Source: CAUZFZ01 sp963579025 (GTDB lineage: Bacteria > Planctomycetota > Planctomycetia > Planctomycetales > Planctomycetaceae). From it: a stretch of DNA of 42,547 bases. The notes below the pieces were generated by a model that worked only from the letters and a program-made list of their open reading frames with translations, ran no database searches and had not been told where the DNA came from. Below, piece after piece: positions 16,403-24,564 of this stretch (its first letter is position 1; each line of letters starts with the position of its first letter). The stretch lies in assembly GCA_963579025.1 (NCBI GenBank), contig CAUZFZ010000089.1, positions 1 to 42,547 on the forward strand, written 5' to 3'. Both the position numbers and the translations under genes were made by a program.

Positions 16403-18326
16403 GCGGTTTGAACGGCCAGCGGCTTTTCTTTGGAGCGGGTGTGCGATCGCGTTTGGCGTCCGCGGTTGAGATGCCCTCGGCATACACGAGCCGACCGCTG
16501 TAGCCATCGTAGAATTGCACGATGACCTGAGGTTCGTCGTAGGGCACGAACTGATACCCGACGCCGTCAGGCCGAGCGGCTCGCATGATGTTGTTGATCT
16601 GCACGACCGCGTAGTAGGTATTTCGCTGCCGGCTGTAGTGAACGTTGTCGGGGAAACCTGCAATCCACTTCACTTTGACCGTGCGACCCTCGCTGTCGAA
16701 CCAGCCACCAAACGGAGGCAGTCCGGCCGTGCCGATCGGATGCCCGGCGGAGTTCATCGGACCGCACATGAACTCCCAGACATTGTCCGTCATCTGCACG
16801 GCCACGGCATTGTGGACGTCGCCTGTGAAGATCAGGACGGGCTTTTCGATGTTGTCCAGTTCAGGAATGAGCTGCTCACGCTCATGCACGTACCCGCAAA
16901 ACCCGTCGCCTTTCGAGCCCGTCCCGCCTTCCGGTCGCACGTGATATCCCGAGTGATAAATCACCCAGGGATCGGGTGAGATGACCATGATGAAGTCGGC
17001 GTCGGTCTGCTTCACGCCGTCCAGAAACCACTTGCGCTGGGTCTCGCCCAGAATGAATCGATCGGGATCGTGAGCCCGTTTTTCTCCATGGAACTTTGAC
17101 CGCTCGCCGCGTGTGTCGAGAAAAAAGAAATGACAGTTGCCGATCTTTCGGTCGAAGTAGTGATGAGTACCGATGCTGTACGGCACAGTGCCGTCGGCCT
17201 TAAACGCCGGTCGGACACGCAATCGATGCTGGTCAAGAACTTCGACGAGCCCGTACACACCGATGTTGCTGCCGCCTCGATCTTTCACGCTCCGCCCATC
17301 GCCCTGCATGTAGGGGCCAACGTGGATTGTGCTGACCTGCTCTGCCTTTAACTGGCTGAAGTCGGCCTGTTCATCGACGAGGACGTTGCCACCCTGCTCG
17401 ACCCGAGCCGATCCAAATCGAAGTCGCGATCGCCGTGGTGATTCGTCGTTGGCCCACGCGGCGTAGTCCTGCCAGACATCCAGAGCCGGGTCCCGTTTGA
17501 GATAATTGCCATTTCCCAGTCCAACTTCGCCGGCTCCGTCGAGGTTTGAATTGACCTCGTGGTCGTCGTACATCGTCATGAACGGGACGTAGCGAAATAG
17601 ATTGGACATGTTCCGTCCGCGCTCCAGATACAGCTTGTAGTTGCCGGCGTATCCGGCCCGAGTTCCGTCGAGGACTTCCTCGTAGGTGAAGTCACCATTC
17701 ACGATGTGAAACGAGACGTGGTCGGCCTGCTGTCGATAAAGCGTTCCGTAGGACGGCGGGTTCGCGTAGATGCCGAACTTCTCTGGATCCTGCGGAGCTT
17801 TCTGCCTCATGCAGCAGCCGATCGAAAACGAGAAATTGAACTCCCCCTGCGGGTTATTCAGCTCGTCGACGTAACTTGTTGCATCAGGCAGAGTCCGGAA
17901 CGAAGGCCAGGGTCGATCGAACTCCATCCGCGTATCGATCAGCCCCGTCGCGGTGACGATGCCGTAGTAGTACCGTGTGTTCGGCTTCAGCTTTTCCAGT
18001 TGTACGAAGCCCGTGTTGTCAGCTTCACTTCGTGTCTTGCCTGTAACGGAAGGGCTCTCGGCAGCCGATAGTGGCAGCCGAGTGTCGAACACGACACGAA
18101 ACGACTGTGGCTTATCGGTGCGGACCCAGACGCGCATCGAGTGCGTCTTCGGCTGTCCGAGCATCGGGCCATGAGTCAGACCACTCGTGTGATACGGCAT
18201 GACGTGATGCGCCACCGGATCAGGCCAGCGATCATCTCCGCGTGCACGGCATAGACTCGCCATCACGACGACGCACGCGATCGTCAGCATCCGCTTTGAT
18301 TGATTCATTGAACGTACCGGTCCCAT
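16398..18326 (-). CDS. PhoD-like alkaline phosphatase/phosphodiesterase
   Basis: This protein of about 640 residues has a signal peptide (MLTIACVVVMASLC within the first 30 residues) and the PhoD metallophosphatase fold. The N-terminal Fn3-like domain has MRVWVRTDKPQ and LKPNTRYYYGI. The catalytic domain has SIGCCMRQK (the Cys that ligands iron in PhoD), NGDFTYEE, MYDDHEVNSN and IFTGDVHNAV. PhoD enzymes are exported, Ca/Fe-dependent and hydrolyse phosphomono- or diesters. An insertion of about 100 residues (HVGPYMQGDGR region) lies between the NDH and final metal motifs. The start may be 18326 (GGAAA upstream) or the ATG at 18308. No Pho box was identified. The C terminus is rich in Lys/Arg/Pro and abuts an IS remnant. 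Confidence 0.9.
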   Translation of the reverse strand: MGPVRSMNQSKRMLTIACVVVMASLCRARGDDRWPDPVAHHVMPYHTSGLTHGPMLGQPKTHSMRVWVRTDKPQSFRVVFDTRLPLSAAESPSVTGKTRSEADNTGFVQLEKLKPNTRYYYGIVTATGLIDTRMEFDRPWPSFRTLPDATSYVDELNNPQGEFNFSFSIGCCMRQKAPQDPEKFGIYANPPSYGTLYRQQADHVSFHIVNGDFTYEEVLDGTRAGYAGNYKLYLERGRNMSNLFRYVPFMTMYDDHEVNSNLDGAGEVGLGNGNYLKRDPALDVWQDYAAWANDESPRRSRLRFGSARVEQGGNVLVDEQADFSQLKAEQVSTIHVGPYMQGDGRSVKDRGGSNIGVYGLVEVLDQHRLRVRPAFKADGTVPYSIGTHHYFDRKIGNCHFFFLDTRGERSKFHGEKRAHDPDRFILGETQRKWFLDGVKQTDADFIMVISPDPWVIYHSGYHVRPEGGTGSKGDGFCGYVHEREQLIPELDNIEKPVLIFTGDVHNAVAVQMTDNVWEFMCGPMNSAGHPIGTAGLPPFGGWFDSEGRTVKVKWIAGFPDNVHYSRQRNTYYAVVQINNIMRAARPDGVGYQFVPYDEPQVIVQFYDGYSGRLVYAEGISTADAKRDRTPAPKKSRWPFKPR

Positions 18327-18382
18327 AGCAGTTTCCGTCGATGCTGGCTGTCAGGCGTGCCGCAGTTGAGAATTTACCAACG

Positions 18383-18471
18383 CCCCCGACTTTACGTCGG
18401 GGGTTCTCGCGTCTTTGCACTACCGATTGCGTAGTGCAGAAACGCGAGAACCCCTGAGATAAACTCAGGGG
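18383..18471. repeat. Three-hairpin mosaic (REP/BIME-like) element
   Basis: The element is nearly symmetrical. Hairpin one is CCCCCGAC-TTTAC-GTCGGGGG (18383-18403). A long stem follows, with TTCTCGCG (18404-18411) pairing with CGCGAGAA (18443-18450) and TGCACTAC pairing with GTAGTGCA inside it. Hairpin three is CCCCTGAG-ATAAA-CTCAGGGG (18451-18471). It reads as two REP units head to head, each a GC hairpin followed by TTCTCGCG. It lies upstream of the PhoD gene and downstream of the small membrane-protein gene. Confidence 0.8.
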
Positions 18472-18514
18472 CGGTAGATTCTCATCTGCCGCTCGCCTTA
18501 CTTGAGAACCAAAG

Positions 18515-18781
18515 TCATTCCCACGCGACTGGATTCACGATTCCAGAAGCAAGAGCAACGCCGAATGCGATTCCGACTGCGAGCGCGAACCGGCAGACCC
18601 AGACCGCGCGGGTTTCGCCCAGCCAATTCACGAGCCGGCGTCCCTTCGTGGTTTCTTCAAGAAACCACCGGTCATATCGCAGCGCAGCACCACACAGAAC
18701 TGCGACCGCACCGCCCATGAATAGTTGAGGATTCAGCACGACTGCTCCGGTAACCGGCCTGTCTGTTCCCTGGCTCGCCAC
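18515..18781 (-). CDS. Small membrane protein, 88 residues
   Basis: The protein has two hydrophobic helices (about 20-36, LFMGGAVAVLCGAAL, and about 60-82, FALAVGIAFGVALASGIV) joined by a charged loop. Its GTG start comes one base after the TGA of the DJ-1/PfpI gene, a spacing typical of translational coupling, and no other frame competes here. I do not recognise a family. The pairing with a PfpI-type protein may point to a stress role, but this is inference from position only. Confidence 0.6.
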   Translation of the reverse strand: MASQGTDRPVTGAVVLNPQLFMGGAVAVLCGAALRYDRWFLEETTKGRRLVNWLGETRAVWVCRFALAVGIAFGVALASGIVNPVAWE

Positions 18782-18782
18782 T

Positions 18783-19352
18783 TCAATCAGTCAGCAACTT
18801 CAGAAACTCCGCGAGCCAAGCGGGATGGGCCGGCCATGCGGGAGCAGTCACCAGATTTCCGTCGACGTGTGCCGCATCGATCGCGACTTCCACGTAATTG
18901 CCACCTGCGAAAGTCACATCCGGTCCACATGCCGGATAAGCCGTGCAGCTTCTGCCCTCCAGAATGCCGGCCGATGCCAGCAACTGCAGCCCGTGGCAAA
19001 TGGCGGCAATCGGCTTACCGGTCTCTCCAAAGTGACGCACGACATTCAACACCTGCTCATTCAGGCGGATGTACTCAGGAGCCCGTCCGCCGGGGATCAA
19101 CAGGGCGTCGTAATCCGTCGGATCAATCTCAACGAAGGTGGCGTTGAGTGTGAAGTTGTGTCCCGGCTTTTCCGTGTAAGTCTGATCGCCTTCGAAGTCA
19201 TGAATCGCCGTGCGAATCTGATCTCCCGCCTTTTTGTCTGGACAAACAACGTCGACGGTGTGTCCGACCATCTGCAATGCCTGAAACGGCACCATGATCT
19301 CGTAGTCTTCGGTGAAGTCACCGGTGACGATCAGTATCTTCCTGCTGGACAT
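18783..19352 (-). CDS. DJ-1/PfpI family protein
   Basis: This 189-residue protein belongs to the DJ-1/PfpI class I glutamine-amidotransferase-like superfamily. It opens with KILIVTGDFTEDYE, has DALLIPGGRAPEYIR in the middle and the nucleophile elbow AAICHGLQLLASAG with the conserved Cys. The acidic residue in the first segment (the Glu of DFTEDYE) fits the usual Glu-Cys pair. Members include intracellular proteases, deglycase/hydratase-like enzymes and chaperones; which activity applies cannot be told. The ATG at 19352 has GGAG upstream and puts the first beta strand at the N terminus. It is likely co-transcribed with the small membrane-protein gene. Confidence 0.92.
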   Translation of the reverse strand: MSSRKILIVTGDFTEDYEIMVPFQALQMVGHTVDVVCPDKKAGDQIRTAIHDFEGDQTYTEKPGHNFTLNATFVEIDPTDYDALLIPGGRAPEYIRLNEQVLNVVRHFGETGKPIAAICHGLQLLASAGILEGRSCTAYPACGPDVTFAGGNYVEVAIDAAHVDGNLVTAPAWPAHPAWLAEFLKLLTD

Positions 19353-19473
19353 GCTGTTACTCCAAAGCAACGATTCTCGGGGCTGACTGAGCCCACAGGG
19401 TAACACCGGTCATCCAGGCGGTACAGAAAACGAACACACCTCTGGCGACGACACCCAAGTACGAAAGCCACTT

Positions 19474-20376
19474 ATGAAGGCACTGATCACAGCGCTGACA
19501 ATCCTGATGATTACGGGAACGACACTGGCTGAGGACACGAAGCCCGCCAGCCGGAAGCTCGCACCACCCCGAATGGGGCTCTGGTCGGGTCGAGCTCCCG
19601 TCGCCAAGGGACAGACGGAAGAAGCCGACGCCTTCATCACCGTGCATCACGCGAAAAAGCCGAATGGCACTGCTGTCGTGATCTGTCCGGGCGGTGGATA
19701 CGGCGGTCTGGTGACTGGTGCTGAGGGACACGGGATCGCCAAATGGCTTAACAGTCACGGCATTATGGGCGTTGTCCTCGAATACCGATTGCCCAGAGGA
19801 CGGACGTTTGTGCCTCTGCACGACGCTCAGCGAGCGATTCGCAATGTCCGCTCCCATGCGAAGGAGTGGAACGTCAATGCGAAGCGAATCGGGATCATGG
19901 GTTTTTCGGCCGGCGGTCATCTGGCATCAACGGCCGGTACGCACTTCGATGCCGGCGACAGCAAGGCAGACGATCCCGTCGAGCGTGTCAGTTGCCGACC
20001 CGATTTCATGATCCTGGTCTATCCCGTCATCACCATGGACAAGTCCACTCACGGGGGATCCCGGCGGAATCTCCTGGGCAACGAGCCGACACCCGAACTG
20101 ATCAAACTGTTTTCGAACGAGAAGCAGGTGACGGCGAAGACTCCGCCCGCATTTCTGGCACACGCCTTGGACGATCGTGCCGTCACGCCGGACAACAGCC
20201 GCATGTTTCACGTAGCTCTGCAGGCGCGGAAGATTCCCTCGAAGTACCTTGAACTGCCGTCAGGCGGACACGGACTGAACGGGTACAAAGGCCCGATGTG
20301 GGACGCGTGGCAGAAGCAATCGCTGGAATGGCTCAGCAAGTTGAAACTGACTGACCGGGTCCGGTCGTCGAAGTGA
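19474..20376 (+). CDS. Secreted alpha/beta hydrolase (acetyl-esterase type)
   Basis: This 300-residue esterase/lipase-like protein has a signal peptide (MKALITALTILMITGTTLA). Catalytic features are the oxyanion-hole CPGGGYGGL, the nucleophile Ser145 in GFSAGGH, an Asp in LDDRAVTPDN and a His in SGGHGLNGY. The arrangement matches the BD-FAE/xylan-acetylesterase-like family, common in planctomycetes, that removes acyl groups from polysaccharides. Exact substrate is unknown. It is divergent from the DJ-1 gene, with 121 bp between the starts, and convergent with the carboxypeptidase gene across a long palindrome. Confidence 0.9.
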   Translation: MKALITALTILMITGTTLAEDTKPASRKLAPPRMGLWSGRAPVAKGQTEEADAFITVHHAKKPNGTAVVICPGGGYGGLVTGAEGHGIAKWLNSHGIMGVVLEYRLPRGRTFVPLHDAQRAIRNVRSHAKEWNVNAKRIGIMGFSAGGHLASTAGTHFDAGDSKADDPVERVSCRPDFMILVYPVITMDKSTHGGSRRNLLGNEPTPELIKLFSNEKQVTAKTPPAFLAHALDDRAVTPDNSRMFHVALQARKIPSKYLELPSGGHGLNGYKGPMWDAWQKQSLEWLSKLKLTDRVRSSK

Positions 20377-20414
20377 GACCATAACGGCAGACCGACCAGG
20401 TCGGACGTACTACA

Positions 20415-20475
20415 AGCCCGAAGCGCCAGCGAGTGAACCGGTTGCAGTGTGATTCACGCGCTGGCGCTTCGGGCT
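20415..20475. repeat. Inverted repeat between convergent genes
   Basis: Arms at 20415-20437 and 20453-20475 (23 nt, one mismatch) have the form AGCCCGAAGCGCCAGCG... around a 15-nt loop. The position between two converging stops suits a bidirectional terminator. The sequence resembles dispersed TCGCTGGCGCTTCGGGCT repeats in planctomycete genomes. Confidence 0.75.
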
Positions 20476-20495
20476 GGTAACCCCATGCTGACCAA

Positions 20496-22013
20496 CTAAA
20501 CCAGCCCGTACAGCACGTCAAACCGACCGTGCAGATGACGCATCAACGGCGCGTGTGACAGTGATTCGCCCGTAACGTGCTGGACGAGGTCCTGGGCGCG
20601 ATACCGTTTGCCGGGCTGGTGAATCTTCTCGTTCAGCCAGCCGAGCAGAGGCGTAAACTCGCCGCGTGCAAACTGGTCGTGGAGTCCACAAAGTGCGTCG
20701 TCCGCTGTTTCGAAGAACTGGGCGGCGTACATGTTGCCCAGAGCGTACGTCGGAAAGTAACCGAACAGCCCGGCGCTCCAGTGGATGTCCTGCATGCAAC
20801 CGTCTGCGTCGTTTGGCGGAGTGATGCCGAAGTATCGGGAGAACGTCTCGTTCCACACGGACGGCACATCCGCTGGCTGCAGGTCGCCCGTGAGCATCGC
20901 CTGCTCCAACTCGAAACGCAGCATGATGTGCAGGTTGTAAGTGACCTCATCGGCTTCGACTCGGATCAGTGATGGCCGCACGTCGTTGACGGCCCAGTGA
21001 AACGCATCGACGGTGATGTCGGACAAGGAACCGGAAAATGCCGCCTGTGCCTGCGGGAATGTGTGATCCCAGAATGCCCGACTGCGACCAACAAAATTCT
21101 CCCACATGCGAGACTGTGATTCGTGAATGCCGAGCGAAACGGTGTCGCCCATCGGTGTCCCGTACGCGTCACGGTTCAGGCCCTGCTCGTACATGCCATG
21201 TCCGGCTTCATGCAGCGTGCCAAAGAACGCGCCGGGAAAATGATGCTCGTCGTACCGTGTGGTCAGGCGACAGTCGCCGGGTCCGAATCCGCTGCAGAAC
21301 GGATGCGCAGCGACATCAAGTCGGCCCTCATCGAAGTTAAAGCCAATGGCCGAGGCGGTCTGAACGCCAAATTGCCGCTGGGTGTCAACCGGATAACTGC
21401 GAGTAATGATCGACGAATCCGGCGATCGTCCGGAGTCCCGAATCGCGGCAACCAATGCGACCAGTTCGTCCCGCAACGGTGCGAACGTGGCCTGAATGTC
21501 GACGGTGGTCGCACCGGGTTCGTAATCGTCGAGCAATGCGTCGTACGGCTGACCATCGCCATAACCGATCGCTTCGGCTTCTTCTCGTTTCAGAGCCAGG
21601 ACTTTTCCAAGCCACGGTTCGAACTGAGCGAAATCCGATTGTTTACGGGCCTGCACCCAAGCCTGCTGCGCCAAAGTTTCCGTGTGTGACTGTTCCTCAA
21701 CCAGCCGCTGTGGCAACTTCGTGGCACGATCGTATCCGCGACGAATCTCACGAATGTTGACGGCCGCGTCCGAGTCGTCAGGTCCGAGGTCGGCGGACTC
21801 GAGTTCTGCCAGCAACTCACCGACACGCGGCACCGTCGCCTGTTCGTGAGTGATTCCTGCCAGCAGGGCGAGTTGATTGGCACGCTGCTCTCCACCTCCC
21901 GGTGGCAGGTTCGTCTGCTCATCCCACTCCAGTACTGCGGAACAGGATCCCAGCAGTGTCGTCTTGCGGACGTGATCAATCAGCTCCGTGAAAAGCGCAT
22001 CCGTGGTTGCCAT
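20496..22013 (-). CDS. M32 family metallocarboxypeptidase (Taq type)
   Basis: This 505-residue protein matches thermostable carboxypeptidase 1 (Taq, MEROPS M32), a cytoplasmic zinc enzyme that trims amino acids from C termini. It carries the zinc motif HEAGH in LHEAGHGMYEQGL, the following GIHESQSRMWENFVGRS that supplies the third ligand Glu, and the family's DxRxTTR-like segment DCRLTTRYDEHHF. The length agrees with the family. The ATG at 22013 follows CGGAGC at good spacing, favoured over the open frame to 22040. No signal peptide is present. The gene is monocistronic. Confidence 0.96.
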   Translation of the reverse strand: MATTDALFTELIDHVRKTTLLGSCSAVLEWDEQTNLPPGGGEQRANQLALLAGITHEQATVPRVGELLAELESADLGPDDSDAAVNIREIRRGYDRATKLPQRLVEEQSHTETLAQQAWVQARKQSDFAQFEPWLGKVLALKREEAEAIGYGDGQPYDALLDDYEPGATTVDIQATFAPLRDELVALVAAIRDSGRSPDSSIITRSYPVDTQRQFGVQTASAIGFNFDEGRLDVAAHPFCSGFGPGDCRLTTRYDEHHFPGAFFGTLHEAGHGMYEQGLNRDAYGTPMGDTVSLGIHESQSRMWENFVGRSRAFWDHTFPQAQAAFSGSLSDITVDAFHWAVNDVRPSLIRVEADEVTYNLHIMLRFELEQAMLTGDLQPADVPSVWNETFSRYFGITPPNDADGCMQDIHWSAGLFGYFPTYALGNMYAAQFFETADDALCGLHDQFARGEFTPLLGWLNEKIHQPGKRYRAQDLVQHVTGESLSHAPLMRHLHGRFDVLYGLV

Positions 22014-22068
22014 CAGTTGCTCCGTATTGTGTCGAGTCAAACACCAGCAATTTGCGGCTGGTGCAAAG

Positions 22069-22144
22069 TTCGGCGCGGGTCTCCGAGGTTGAGTGGGTTC
22101 GGCGCGGGTCTCCGAGGTTGAGTGGGTTCGGCGCGGGTCTCCGA
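22069..22144. repeat. 29-bp tandem repeat, 2.6 copies
   Basis: Two identical 29-nt units (22069-22097 and 22098-22126, beginning TTCGGCGCGGGTCTCCGAGG) are followed by an 18-nt partial third. They lie just upstream of the carboxypeptidase gene. The rest of the 473-bp gap to lepA (22014-22486) shows GC-rich sequence without a gene or a clear promoter. Confidence 0.85.
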
Positions 22145-22486
22145 CCCCGCCGGAAACCTGACCGCAGGTCTCCCGGCCAACCGGCCAACTAAGGATCCAC
22201 CAATCGACTGGGGGAGTCGAGCGGTCAAGTCGGCGCGCGGTCAGGAGATCCGCGACCAGCGAGAGGGCTGCTTATACCGCCTCAGCGCCGGTCTTCAACT
22301 GGTCGAGGTCGCAGAGGCGAAAACCTCTGGCCAGCTCGCAACACGGAGCCTCCGGCTACGGCCCGGAGCACCCTCTTGAGACCCCTTCGCACGCTGTTCT
22401 GATAGCGCATGAGCTGAGACACCGGGGTGTTTGGCGTGGTTTCGCCCCGTTGGTCGTGCCTGCTGCTTCCTGTTAAAACTCCCCGA

Positions 22487-24283
22487 ATGAAGCACATTCG
22501 AAACTTCTGCATCATCGCCCATATTGATCATGGCAAGTCGACTCTGGCCGACCGACTCATTCAGACCTGTGGCGGTATCGCGCAACGTGATCTTCACGAA
22601 CAGATGCTCGACTCGATGGACATCGAGCGTGAACGGGGCATCACGATCAAGAGCAATACGATCACGCTCAATTATCGAGCTCCGGATGGCGAAGACTATC
22701 TGTTGAATCTGATCGATACGCCGGGGCATGTTGATTTTTCGCATGAAGTTCGGCGTTCATTGATGGCGTGCGAAGGTGCATTGATCATTGTTGATGCGTC
22801 TCAGGGAGTCGAAGCTCAAACGGTCGCAAACCTCTATCTGGCTTTAGAGCACGATCTGACCCTTCTGCCGATAATCAACAAGATCGATCTGATCGCCGCC
22901 GACGTGGAACGTGCTCAAGAGGCGATTGACTCGGAACTGGGGCTCGATCCGTTTGAGGCGATTCCGATTTCTGCCAAGAACAACATTGGTATCGAAGACG
23001 TGCTGGCTGGCATCGTCGAGAAGCTGCCATGCCCTCAGGGCGATCCGGATGCACCGCTGAAGGCACTCGTGTTCGACGCCCATTTCGATACGTACCGAGG
23101 AGTCATCCTGCAGTGCCGTGTGATGGAAGGCACGCTCAAGCCCCGTGAGACGATCCACTTCATGCACGCAGGCCGCGACTTCACGGTCGATGAGGTGGGC
23201 TACAAGCAGTTCAAGCTCAATCCAAGGAAGCAGCTCAGCGCCGGTGAGGTGGGGTATGTCGTCGCCGGAGTCAAGAGTGTTCAGGACATCGAGATCGGCG
23301 ACACGATCACTCATCTCGATCGCCAGGCTGAAGAGCCGATACCCGGTTATCAGAAAGCCAAACAGGTCGTTTTTTCGTCCATCTACCCGATGGACACCGG
23401 TGACTACGTTGAGCTGACAAAGGCCCTGGACAAGCTCGCGATCAACGACGCGGCACTCACTTTTGAAAAAGACAGTTCGGCCGCGCTGGGATTCGGGTTT
23501 CGCTGCGGGTTTCTCGGTCTGCTCCACCTGGACGTTGTTCAGGAGCGTTTGCGGCGAGAATTCGACATCGGCCTGGTCATCTCGGCCCCGTCCGTGAAGT
23601 ACAAGCTGGCTTTGAGAGACGGTTCGACACTCGAGATCGACAACCCGAGTTACTGGCCCGACCCGACGATGATTGAATCGTGCAGCGAGCCCTACATCAA
23701 AGCCTCGATCCTGACTCCCGAAACGTACGTCGGACCGGTCATGGAACTGTGCCGAGATCATCGCTCGGAAAGTCAGACGATGAACTATCTCTCCGCCAGT
23801 CGGATCGAAGTCATCAGCGTGATGCCGCTCGGGGAAGTCCTGTTCGACTTCTACGGCAAGCTGAAGATGATCACGCGAGGATATGGATCGTTCGATTACG
23901 AGCCGATCGAGTACCGCAAAACCGATGTCGTCAAAGTCGACATTCTGGTCAACAAGGAGCCGGTCGACACGCTTTCCTACCTTGTTCATCGCGACAAAGC
24001 GCGACCTCGGGCGCTGCACTACTGCGAACGACTTGCCGAGGAGATCCCCCGGCACCAATTCAAGATACCGGTCCAGGGCGCCATCGGCGGAGACATCATC
24101 GCGCGAACGACGATCGCTCCATACCGCAAAGACGTGACCGAAAAACTGTACGGCGGCGACGTGACGCGCAAGATGAAGCTGCTCGAGAAACAGAAGAAGG
24201 GCAAGGCAAAGATGAAGCAGTTCGGCAGTGTCAACATCCCCCAGAAAGCCTTCGTCTCAGTCCTCCGCGCCGACAAGGATTAG
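22487..24283 (+). CDS. lepA: Elongation factor 4 (ribosomal back-translocase)
   Basis: LepA is a ribosome-associated GTPase that binds ribosomes in the EF-G position and supports translation under stress. The 598-residue protein carries all GTPase motifs: AHIDHGKSTL (G1), RGITIKS (G2), DTPGHVDF (G3), NKIDL (G4) and SAKN (G5). Domains II and III and the LepA-specific C-terminal domain follow (VKVDILVNKEPVD..., and the basic LLEKQKKGKAKMKQFGSV tail). The start at 22487 gives MKHIRNFCIIAHIDHGKS as in other LepA proteins. No membrane or export features. It stands alone between repeat-rich gaps. Confidence 0.99.
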   Translation: MKHIRNFCIIAHIDHGKSTLADRLIQTCGGIAQRDLHEQMLDSMDIERERGITIKSNTITLNYRAPDGEDYLLNLIDTPGHVDFSHEVRRSLMACEGALIIVDASQGVEAQTVANLYLALEHDLTLLPIINKIDLIAADVERAQEAIDSELGLDPFEAIPISAKNNIGIEDVLAGIVEKLPCPQGDPDAPLKALVFDAHFDTYRGVILQCRVMEGTLKPRETIHFMHAGRDFTVDEVGYKQFKLNPRKQLSAGEVGYVVAGVKSVQDIEIGDTITHLDRQAEEPIPGYQKAKQVVFSSIYPMDTGDYVELTKALDKLAINDAALTFEKDSSAALGFGFRCGFLGLLHLDVVQERLRREFDIGLVISAPSVKYKLALRDGSTLEIDNPSYWPDPTMIESCSEPYIKASILTPETYVGPVMELCRDHRSESQTMNYLSASRIEVISVMPLGEVLFDFYGKLKMITRGYGSFDYEPIEYRKTDVVKVDILVNKEPVDTLSYLVHRDKARPRALHYCERLAEEIPRHQFKIPVQGAIGGDIIARTTIAPYRKDVTEKLYGGDVTRKMKLLEKQKKGKAKMKQFGSVNIPQKAFVSVLRADKD

Positions 24284-24300
24284 GCTCTGATTGAAATCCC

Positions 24301-24376
24301 CGTAGGATGGGCACTCCTGCCCGTCCCGGTAGTGCAATTCTCAGAGAAATGGACGGGCAAGAGTGCCCATCCTACG
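24301..24376. repeat. Inverted repeat downstream of lepA
   Basis: Arms at 24301-24326 and 24351-24376 (26 nt, one mismatch; CGTAGGATGGGCACTC...) enclose a 24-nt loop. The first arm begins 17 nt after the lepA stop, so it may terminate lepA transcription. The rest of the 281-bp gap shows nothing else. Confidence 0.75.
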
Positions 24377-24564
24377 ACCGAAACCGAGTTTTCAAACAGA
24401 ACCTGATAGTCCACGAGGGGCGATCAAACGACGTCGCAGCACGCGATCGTACACGCGGCGGCTCACGCAGAAACGGAGCCTGGGGCGACCCGAATCGCAT
24501 GCGATCGAATACAATCCTTCAACGCGTCGACCTGGCTGGTTGTGTTCCTTGGAAAGGGTATCGA

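Noticed and set aside
22069..22144. Tandem 29-bp units considered as a CRISPR array
   Set aside because: The units abut with no spacers and no cas gene is near.
22844..24058. 404-residue minus-strand open frame opposite lepA
   Set aside because: lepA is complete and unmistakable on the plus strand; the minus frame lacks motifs.
24307..24564. N-terminal extension of the G8 protein
   Set aside because: It crosses the long inverted repeat and would bury the signal peptide 86 residues inside the protein.
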